A stretch of DNA of 6,556 nucleotides from Bacillota bacterium. Its GTDB lineage: Bacteria > Bacillota_B > Desulfitobacteriia > Desulfitobacteriales > Desulfitobacteriaceae. The notes under the pieces are model-generated. The model was not told the origin of the DNA. It saw only the letters and a list, made by a program, of their open reading frames with translations, and made no database searches. The stretch lies in the NCBI GenBank assembly GCA_021779415.1, contig JAJYAS010000198.1, positions 1-6,556 of the forward strand, read 5' to 3'. Shown here one piece after another: positions 1 through 4,775 of this stretch (position 1 is the first letter of the stretch; each line of letters begins with the position of its first letter). The position numbers and the translations under genes were made by a program.

Positions 1-60
1 TTTTGCCTCAGTAATGGATACTGGTTCAATTGCGGGCGGGGTTACCAGTGTTAATCTCAT
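1..60 (-). CDS. Head-tail connector, gp6-like (5' end only, runs off left edge)
   Basis: Only the first 20 codons are inside the window, starting at ATG 60-58. They read MRLTLVTPPAIEPVSITEAK. This matches the typical opening of phage gp6-like / phiE125 gp8-like head-tail connector proteins, which begin with a short strand followed by 'LVTPPA.EPV(T/S)..EAK' and then a helix. Such proteins form a ring under the portal and join head to tail. The ATG follows directly on the TAG stop of the preceding gene (TAGATG), so translation is probably coupled. GGGTGA at 71-66 serves as ribosome binding site with a 5-nt spacer. Position downstream of the capsid genes fits this role. The call rests on a short N-terminal signature plus context, because the rest of the gene is not visible. 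Confidence 0.72.
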   Translation of the reverse strand, partial: MRLTLVTPPAIEPVSITEAK

Positions 61-402
61 CTACTTCACCCGCTTCCGGGACTCAGTTGATTTTGTTGTC
101 TCCGTTTTTTCTGGCTGTTCATCAATTTTCTCGTGTCCATTAATTGTTGAATCATTGTCAGCTTGCTCATCGGATAAATTTACATCGTCTGGCTGCTCAT
201 CATCTGTTTGCCCGTTGGTTTTCTGATCATCGTCTGGCTGTTCGTCAAATTTCTTCGGCTCAATATACTCGCCGCCGATCAATCCATACCCTCTCAGCGC
301 AGCAGCTCGTGAAGGAGTTAATTCAATGTTTTCTCCTGGTAATCTCATTCCGGAAACATCACGAAATGATTTAAGTATGACGTACTTAATAGTTCTCACC
401 AC
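61..402 (-). CDS. Small phage protein with basic N-terminal domain and acidic DEQP-repeat tail
   Basis: The reading frame encodes 113 aa from GTG 402. The first ~45 residues (ILKSFRDVSGMRLPGENIEL, then TPSRAAALRGYGLI) resemble the small domain found in many short proteins between capsid and connector genes, where a '(V/I)..F.G....(G)..(E/V)L....A..L...G(L/Y)' pattern recurs (DUF7210-like; this is my reading, not a search result). The rest is low-complexity and acidic, with four copies of DEQ(P/A) and many D, E, N, T and Q residues, ending in a basic RKRVK. Function is unknown; a head-completion role is only inferred from position. The start is uncertain. GTG 402 and GTG 399 have no upstream Shine-Dalgarno site and lie inside one themselves, while in-frame ATT 390-388 is correctly spaced from AAGGTGGTGA and would give a 109-aa protein starting MKYVILKSF. 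The stop TAG abuts the ATG of the next gene. Confidence 0.7.
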   Translation of the reverse strand: MVRTIKYVILKSFRDVSGMRLPGENIELTPSRAAALRGYGLIGGEYIEPKKFDEQPDDDQKTNGQTDDEQPDDVNLSDEQADNDSTINGHEKIDEQPEKTETTKSTESRKRVK

Positions 403-405
403 CTT
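396..405 (-). promoter_or_regulatory. Ribosome binding site AAGGTGGTGA that questions the start of the acidic-tailed gene
   Basis: On the minus strand, AAGGTGGTGA matches the Bacillota anti-Shine-Dalgarno complement AAGGAGGTGA at 9 of 10 bases. The two candidate GTG starts (402-400 and 399-397) are part of this site and so cannot use it. The first properly spaced in-frame codon is ATT at 390-388, 5 nt after GGTGA (8 nt after GGTGG). Confidence 0.5.
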
Positions 406-407
406 AA

Positions 408-431
408 AGAGAGGAGCATTGGCTCCCCTCT
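408..431 (-). terminator. 10-bp hairpin after the Ala/Thr-rich gene (weak terminator or mRNA processing/stability element)
   Basis: The minus-strand RNA folds into arms AGAGGGGAGC and GCUCCUCUCU around a CAAU loop. Nine pairs are Watson-Crick and one is G-U. The wobble position (412/427) would be an A-C mismatch in plus-strand RNA, so the hairpin fits minus-strand transcripts better, in agreement with the genes. It starts 26 nt after the preceding stop codon. Only UUU follows (one U is within the stem), so as an intrinsic terminator it would be leaky. It ends 2 nt before the ribosome binding site of the next gene and could also affect its translation or protect the upstream mRNA. Confidence 0.55.
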
Positions 432-457
432 ATTATTAAATACTTACCCGTATTGCC

Positions 458-1186
458 TTAAACGGCTACATTTACTTTCGATGCGGCAACAAATTGCTCT
501 GGAGAATATCTGGATTCGCCTCGGAGCAGTACTGCTCCAGTCAGCGTGGCTGCCGAGTTGGTCACACGAAGGGCAACATGGCCGAACCCGTTTGCATCAT
601 CAAGGAAATTTGCATTGCATTCCACGTAAGCGATTGCTCTGGCTGTTGACGGTACGCCAACGGCACCAGCAGACGCGGCCAGTGTAATCGCAGTTTCGCC
701 CGGTTCATCTGCAGTAAGTGTCAATACTCCGACTGCGGCTGATGCCAGTACCCCCGGAACACCAAGGGTAGCTGAATTAATTTTAGCCGCTAAGTTTGCT
801 GTGGATGCTGTAGCATCTGCTCCGATTGCATAGGTGCGTGAATCAGGGACATCGGCGGCTGCAGCCGTGAAGTCTAATCCATTGATGGTGTACACGTCAC
901 CAGCTACATGAACGACTGCACTAGTTAGGAGTGCGGATGCTACTTTTGTATTAGCCGTTATGGTTGCGGCATTGTTTGTGATTACCTTTGCTCCAGTTCC
1001 TGCTGCGTCCTGAGCTTGCATTACCTGCAAAACACTCGTCACAGCTGCAGCCATAGCCCCTACTTCAGCAACGAACAATGCTTTGCCGTACTTGGCCATT
1101 GGGAAATATGCTCCGGTTCCTGCACCATTTAGAGATGCGGCTGTTAAAGCAATGTCGATTTTCTGAGATTCGCTCAATAAATTCAT
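458..1186 (-). CDS. Ala/Thr-rich phage head-associated protein (putative capsid decoration protein)
   Basis: This gene encodes 242 aa from ATG 1186-1184. The upstream TTG at 1201 is in frame, but its last bases belong to the GGAGGT ribosome binding site at 1199-1194, which is spaced 7 nt from the ATG, so the ATG is the better start. The protein is about 23% alanine, rich in Thr, Val and Gly, and has no membrane segment or signal peptide. It seems to have three parts. Residues 1-~75 open with LLSESQKIDIALTAASLNGA and include QVMQAQDAAGTGAKVI. Residues ~90-185 form a module with TINGLDFTA, STANLAAKINS and GVLTLTADEPGE. Residues ~190-242 carry NGFGHVALRVTNSAAT and end with RGESRYSPEQFVAASK. From memory, similar proteins sit just downstream of capsid genes in Bacillota phages, usually as hypothetical proteins. 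Position and predicted beta-rich composition suggest a capsid decoration or head-fibre protein; this is inference. Confidence 0.6.
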   Translation of the reverse strand: MNLLSESQKIDIALTAASLNGAGTGAYFPMAKYGKALFVAEVGAMAAAVTSVLQVMQAQDAAGTGAKVITNNAATITANTKVASALLTSAVVHVAGDVYTINGLDFTAAAADVPDSRTYAIGADATASTANLAAKINSATLGVPGVLASAAVGVLTLTADEPGETAITLAASAGAVGVPSTARAIAYVECNANFLDDANGFGHVALRVTNSAATLTGAVLLRGESRYSPEQFVAASKVNVAV

Positions 1187-1193
1187 ATCTTCT

Positions 1194-1199
1194 ACCTCC
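1194..1199 (-). promoter_or_regulatory. Ribosome binding site GGAGGT setting the ATG start at 1186
   Basis: GGAGGT lies 7 nt before ATG 1186-1184 on the minus strand. It overlaps the in-frame TTG at 1201-1199, which argues against that TTG being the real start. Confidence 0.75.
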
Positions 1200-1225
1200 A
1201 ATATTAATTTTTCTGAAATAGAGAT

Positions 1226-1241
1226 GGGGCCAACTGGCCCC
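1226..1241 (-). terminator. GC-rich 6-bp hairpin just after the capsid gene (weak terminator or mRNA processing element)
   Basis: The minus-strand sequence GGGGCC-AGTT-GGCCCC forms a stem of six G-C pairs with a 4-nt loop. It begins 3 nt after the capsid stop codon. AUCUCUAUUUCAG follows, which is not a proper U tract, so full termination is unlikely. Partial termination or 3'-end protection of the capsid message is plausible, since capsid protein is needed in far larger amounts than the products of the downstream genes. Confidence 0.5.
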
Positions 1242-1244
1242 TAG

Positions 1245-2576
1245 TTATACAAGCATAACGTAAGCAGAGCATTGAGTTAGTCCGTCCTCGAGGAGAAGAG
1301 GGTTCTTAACCCAACCTTGACCATCTACGTTCCAGAATACTTTGATGACTGTTTTGTTCTGGCGGAATAAAACGTGTTCGGATGCCGCAATGAACGGACC
1401 GCTGCCGTCTTTGATCAGGTAATAGGCCATGTCAACTAGCATCAGATCTCCCCTAACGCCCAATGTAGGAGTCTTGCCTGTAAACTTAATCGGTATGCCG
1501 TTTAGAGTTGCGGGAATACCTTTGGTTGCATCGCCCTGGATAAAGATGTAATGACCTGCGGGATCCTGCATAGTCGATATTTGAGGCAAGGCAGATTGGT
1601 TGGCGATATACAACGCTCGGCTCTTGGACTCCGGAAGAAGACCGGCTAATAGGTTGATTGTATCAATGTAATTGATTTGTCCTGCGACACTACGCACAAC
1701 ATTAATCGCTCCGGGAGCATTAAGGACTCCCATAGGCTTAGCAACGCCATTGCCACGGATAAAGGCAAAGTCCTCAGCGCTAATAGTGGCACCGCGGAGT
1801 AGGGTGGAGATAAAAGTATTGGCCGCTTGCCAGTTACGAAGCAACTTATCAGTGACAACAGTGTGCGCAGCGACTTCCTTAGGTTGAAGAGTTACTTCTT
1901 CGAGTTTACCGTCTGTTTCTGGCTTATCAGCACCTTCTCCGATCCAGTAAACTTCAACTCCTCCAAATACACCGTTGGCGCCCTGACTAAATGCGGGAAC
2001 GGTAATGGCTGCATCGGGTGGATCTCCAGCTGGGATAACGGTAGCTCGTTCACGAACGATGGAAGCTTCGGGTTGTACCATCAAAAGGTCAGATACAAAT
2101 TGAGTAGGTACTGCAAATCCTCCTTCGCCACCTCCACCCATGCTCCACTCATTACGGAAGCTAGGCATAAACTGACCACGAAAAGCTTCTGGTACCTGAA
2201 TTCCTCCACCTTGCCCTTGACCTTGCGGCATGCTTGCAAGCCTGCCCTTAGGATCACCGAACCGAATAGCGTTGATGAGCTCGCCGAGGTTCGAGAAACC
2301 GGCATCGTCTTTTTTGACTGCCTGCTTATTACTTGTGTCGATCGCAGCTGGACGGAAAGTTGGGTCAGCAGGCTTATCTAATTCGGCAGTACGTGCGATG
2401 GAAGCTTCAACTGCTTTAATAGTTGAATTTAGTCCCTCGATTTGGTTTTGCAGTGAGTTGAACTGGGTCTGTTCTTCTTCGGTCATACCCCGGAATTCCC
2501 CTGCGGCCTTGCCAGTAATTGCATCTTGTTGATTACACAGTTCATCCCGTTTTTGTCTAAGTGCTTGTAAATCCAT
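1245..2576 (-). CDS. Major capsid protein, HK97 fold
   Basis: This gene encodes 443 aa and the protein forms the icosahedral shell. Residues 1-~64 are charged, heptad-like and helical (DLQALRQKRDELCNQQDAIT; later TEEEQTQFNSLQNQIEGLNS), typical of the N-terminal delta domain that acts as internal scaffold and is removed by the prohead protease. FSNLGELINAIRFGDPKGRL (~94-113) is the usual segment between delta domain and N-arm. GGFAVPTQFVSDLL (~152-165) corresponds to the conserved 'GG.lVP..f...ll' at the entry to the HK97 fold, followed by the E-loop region and then GNGVAKPMGVLNAPGA (~276-290), a hallmark of Phage_capsid (PF05065). ALYIANQSALPQI, GIPATLNGIPI and GDLMLVDMAYYLI are further family landmarks. 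Two glycine-rich stretches at ~117-125 and ~147-153 flank the linker. ATG 2576 follows AGGGGGT (2590-2584), which overlaps the protease stop codon, so translation is coupled. Length is normal for an uncleaved HK97-type capsid precursor. Confidence 0.95.
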   Translation of the reverse strand: MDLQALRQKRDELCNQQDAITGKAAGEFRGMTEEEQTQFNSLQNQIEGLNSTIKAVEASIARTAELDKPADPTFRPAAIDTSNKQAVKKDDAGFSNLGELINAIRFGDPKGRLASMPQGQGQGGGIQVPEAFRGQFMPSFRNEWSMGGGGEGGFAVPTQFVSDLLMVQPEASIVRERATVIPAGDPPDAAITVPAFSQGANGVFGGVEVYWIGEGADKPETDGKLEEVTLQPKEVAAHTVVTDKLLRNWQAANTFISTLLRGATISAEDFAFIRGNGVAKPMGVLNAPGAINVVRSVAGQINYIDTINLLAGLLPESKSRALYIANQSALPQISTMQDPAGHYIFIQGDATKGIPATLNGIPIKFTGKTPTLGVRGDLMLVDMAYYLIKDGSGPFIAASEHVLFRQNKTVIKVFWNVDGQGWVKNPLLLEDGLTQCSAYVMLV

Positions 2577-2581
2577 TAATA

Positions 2582-3310
2582 TTACCCCCTATTTCTATTT
2601 GTTTTAGTTATCGCCTGAAATAAATCAACCGGCACCTGCCGGGGAGGATCTAGATTTGTAACGAGAGGAGGATCCGGTAGTTTTGGCGGATCGAGATTTG
2701 CTGGATTACCCTTTATGAGGTTTCTCACTTTGTCGATTACCTCTTTGGGAAGCATGAAGGTATTAATGCTTGCCGACAGCTGCATACCTTCATCGAACAT
2801 GATTTCATCCACAAACTTTTGTTCAAGAGCCTGCTGGGCATTAAGCCATGTTTCCTCGTTCATTAACGCGAGCAATTCCTCTTGTTTCATACCTGTTTTT
2901 AGCAAGTAGGCATTTGCGATTGAGATGTTGTAGTTCTTGATCACTTTGGCTTCATGTTCCATGTCTCTATAGTCACCTTGAACCCATGACGATACATTAT
3001 GGACCATGATTTGAGCCGTAGGGGATATTAATAGTTTCTTAACTCCCATTGCGGCAACACCAGCTGCGCTTGCGGCAATTCCAACAATCCTGCCCGTCGT
3101 ATTACCTGCATAACTTTTTATGGCCGTGAATATTTCTGATCCGGCATATACATCCCCACCAGGGGAGTTAATATCAAACTCTAAATCCTCGCCATTTGCC
3201 TCATTCATTTGCGCCTCAATGTCATTAGGGCATACAGACTCTATACCAAACCAATCATAAATCCACTTATAATCGTTTGATATAATGACACCTTTGATTT
3301 TTATCTTCAC
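2582..3310 (-). CDS. Prohead (head maturation) protease, ClpP-like serine protease
   Basis: This gene encodes 242 aa and the enzyme processes the capsid precursor inside the prohead. The ClpP/crotonase-like fold is evident: DINSPGGDVYAGSEIF (~46-61) is the conserved 'INSPGG' strand-turn, IVGIAASAAGVAAMG (~75-89) holds the expected nucleophile Ser81, and IMVHNVSSWVQG (~101-112) holds the expected His104. NEETWLNAQQALEQKFVDEI (~151-170) aligns with the ClpP region of the third triad member, where phage enzymes usually have 'ETWL.A..A...GF.DEI'; E153 is a tentative third residue. The C-terminal ~40 residues form a proline-rich tail with NLDPP twice. GTG 3310 overlaps the portal stop as GTGA. It is preceded by GGGAGGTGAT 5 nt upstream, one of the strongest ribosome binding sites in the window. 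Position between portal and capsid is the classical one. Confidence 0.93.
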   Translation of the reverse strand: MKIKIKGVIISNDYKWIYDWFGIESVCPNDIEAQMNEANGEDLEFDINSPGGDVYAGSEIFTAIKSYAGNTTGRIVGIAASAAGVAAMGVKKLLISPTAQIMVHNVSSWVQGDYRDMEHEAKVIKNYNISIANAYLLKTGMKQEELLALMNEETWLNAQQALEQKFVDEIMFDEGMQLSASINTFMLPKEVIDKVRNLIKGNPANLDPPKLPDPPLVTNLDPPRQVPVDLFQAITKTNRNRG

Positions 3311-4560
3311 TTTCCATCACCTCCCGCTGTTCCTGTGGTTTTAGGCTGCTGCTTAGCCGCTGTTTCAGTGGATATCATGTTTCCATTCACCAAATAAGCC
3401 TCTCCAGCCGTTCCCCCAATTGGGTTCTCATCATCCAGTTGACGCCATTCATCGGCATTAAGCACACCATTCTGGCGCTTGGTATTAAGATAAGCTCCAC
3501 GTGCTGCAGCATCACCGCGAAGTAAGGCCTCAACGTTATACTTCACGTAGAATCCTTCAGCTCGTTCTTGCGGCGTGAATAGCTTCCAGTTCATTGCCTG
3601 CTCAGATCTCGTTATGACCGGTAGCATTGAGTATTGGACATATTCAATACCCTGGTGCTCGATGTTATTGTTCGTACTACGGTCGAGATTGGCAATCATG
3701 TGAGGAGGTACTCGCATTAGCCCACATAGTTGCGAGTCAGTCAGCTTTAGGATTTCTATTGTTTGAGCGTCCGTCAAAGGCATTGGAATTCGGTTGAATT
3801 TTAGACCGCTATGAAGGACCATAGGTAGCCATGAATTAGCCATCCCCGACCCGCGTTCAATAAGAGTTGCACGTAGATCGTCAAGCGCGGGTTGTGTCAT
3901 TGGTTGATCTGTCTGTAAAACTGACCCCACATTCATGCCCTGCCCATAGAATCGTTCGATGAATTCACTGACAGATAGGCCAAGTCCCACATATTCACGA
4001 ATCATGGATACCGTCGAATAACCTTTGATACCGTCATAACCAAGTCCAGGAACATGAAGGACTCGTTCCGCAGGTAGTGTTTCAACCCTCAGCCCGTTCT
4101 CGTGTATGTGATATTCAATTTTCCCAGTGAACTTATTCCGCTTGACATCAACTTGGTCCCATGGCCAAGGATACAGCTCTACTACTTGGCCCCTGTTGTT
4201 AGTCGTGATGATCGAGTAACAATTTCCTGAGACGTCAAGATGAGCATTCATGGTTTCTCGCCATGTGAAACTTGTCATTTCGCTATTTGGCGCTGTGTGT
4301 ATTCGGTCGTGGACCGGATGACCGTGTGCCTCATCTCTCCCCTTTCCGTCCCTCCTTTTCCGGAATACGCTCAGTGGCAACATAGCAAGACTTTCCGACC
4401 GAACTCGGACGCAGGAATAGAATGTGATGTACCTTAACGCAGAATGCTCATTAACTGCTACTCCAGTTTTCGTAGGAGCCCCGCGCATCCATGTGTGTAC
4501 ATCCTTGTCCAAATCTGCCATGGAGTAATTTTTAAAAAGCAGGTCCCTGATGATCCCCAC
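3307..4560 (-). CDS. Portal protein, HK97 family
   Basis: This gene encodes 417 aa, a usual length for the family (Phage_portal, PF04860). The portal forms the dodecameric ring at one capsid vertex, through which the terminase packages DNA and to which the connector and tail attach. Landmarks are ALRYITFYSCVRVRSESLAM then LPLSVFRKR (~41-69), the pre-wing segment HPVHDRIHTAPNSEMTSFTW, VLHVPGLGYDGIKGYSTVSM (~167-186), and the highly conserved clip/stem region RVPPHMIANLDRSTNNNIEH followed by QGIEYVQYSMLPVI. The C-terminus (GTAGGDGK) is flexible and Gly-rich. GTG 4560 directly follows the TAG of the membrane-protein gene, and AAAGGGG at 4576-4570 gives a 9-nt spacing. The first internal ATG (codon 14) has no ribosome binding site. 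No signs of truncation or frameshift are seen. Confidence 0.95.
   Translation of the reverse strand: MGIIRDLLFKNYSMADLDKDVHTWMRGAPTKTGVAVNEHSALRYITFYSCVRVRSESLAMLPLSVFRKRRDGKGRDEAHGHPVHDRIHTAPNSEMTSFTWRETMNAHLDVSGNCYSIITTNNRGQVVELYPWPWDQVDVKRNKFTGKIEYHIHENGLRVETLPAERVLHVPGLGYDGIKGYSTVSMIREYVGLGLSVSEFIERFYGQGMNVGSVLQTDQPMTQPALDDLRATLIERGSGMANSWLPMVLHSGLKFNRIPMPLTDAQTIEILKLTDSQLCGLMRVPPHMIANLDRSTNNNIEHQGIEYVQYSMLPVITRSEQAMNWKLFTPQERAEGFYVKYNVEALLRGDAAARGAYLNTKRQNGVLNADEWRQLDDENPIGGTAGEAYLVNGNMISTETAAKQQPKTTGTAGGDGK
3316..3325 (-). promoter_or_regulatory. Strong ribosome binding site GGGAGGTGAT for the protease GTG start
   Basis: GGAGGTGAT is a perfect match to the Bacillota anti-Shine-Dalgarno complement, 5 nt from GTG 3310-3308. 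It lies inside the portal gene, where it encodes the portal C-terminal residues GGD, and so ties the two reading frames together. Confidence 0.85.
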
Positions 4561-4755
4561 CTAATCACGCCCCTTTCTGGGCCCGGGAAGCATGAGCCAT
4601 AGTCCCCCAATTATCCACATAATCGGTGGATAGACCATCCATAATCCATGTAAGAGCATCAAAAAACCCGCCAATAAGGCGAGTTCTTGAAGAATTGCAG
4701 AGTTGATTTTTAGGCTGGGTAATCTAATCTTGGGTAGATTAATTGGTATTTTCAA
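4561..4755 (-). CDS. Small two-helix membrane protein between terminase and portal
   Basis: The gene encodes 64 aa from TTG 4755-4753, supported by AAGGGGG (4771-4765) with a 9-nt spacer. A basic N-terminus (K2, K9, R11, K16) precedes a hydrophobic helix at ~21-41 (LALLAGFLMLLHGLWMVY). A Pro-Pro turn and a second short hydrophobic segment at ~44-57 (PIMWIIGGLWLMLPG) follow, then a basic end PRKGRD. Both termini are predicted to be cytoplasmic. Small membrane proteins at this exact place between terminase and portal genes are frequent in phages of Bacillota. DUF1056, described as putative head-tail joining, is one possible family, but I cannot confirm membership. Function is unknown; tethering of packaging or prohead assembly at the membrane would be speculation. 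Confidence 0.8.
   Translation of the reverse strand: MKIPINLPKIRLPSLKINSAILQELALLAGFLMLLHGLWMVYPPIMWIIGGLWLMLPGPRKGRD
4570..4576 (-). promoter_or_regulatory. Ribosome binding site AAAGGGG setting the portal GTG start
   Basis: AAAGGGG lies within the last codons of the small membrane-protein gene, 9 nt before GTG 4560-4558. It decides the GTG start over the downstream ATG at codon 14, and couples portal translation to the upstream gene. Confidence 0.7.
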
Positions 4756-4764
4756 AATAAGTAA

Positions 4765-4771
4765 CCCCCTT
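4765..4771 (-). promoter_or_regulatory. Ribosome binding site AAGGGGG setting the TTG start of the membrane protein
   Basis: AAGGGGG lies in the 20-nt gap after the terminase stop codon, 9 nt before TTG 4755-4753. No ATG or GTG in this frame is placed as well, so TTG is the likely start. Confidence 0.7.
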
Positions 4772-4775
4772 CTTG

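Noticed and set aside
110..246. Short direct repeats considered as a CRISPR array or iteron set
   Set aside because: The repeats are imperfect, spaced in whole codons, and encode DEQP repeats in frame within a coding region.
1187..1201. TTG at 1201 as the start of the Ala/Thr-rich gene
   Set aside because: Its last base is the first base of the GGAGGT ribosome binding site, which is correctly spaced for the ATG at 1186.
1202..1244. Promoter in the gap after the capsid gene
   Set aside because: No convincing -35/-10 pair is visible on the minus strand; the AT-rich stretch is short and sits next to the ribosome binding site.
1827..2381. Plus-strand open frame of 184 codons opposite the capsid gene
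   Set aside because: It lies wholly antisense to a confidently identified capsid gene, shows no recognisable motif, and its composition is that of a complement shadow.
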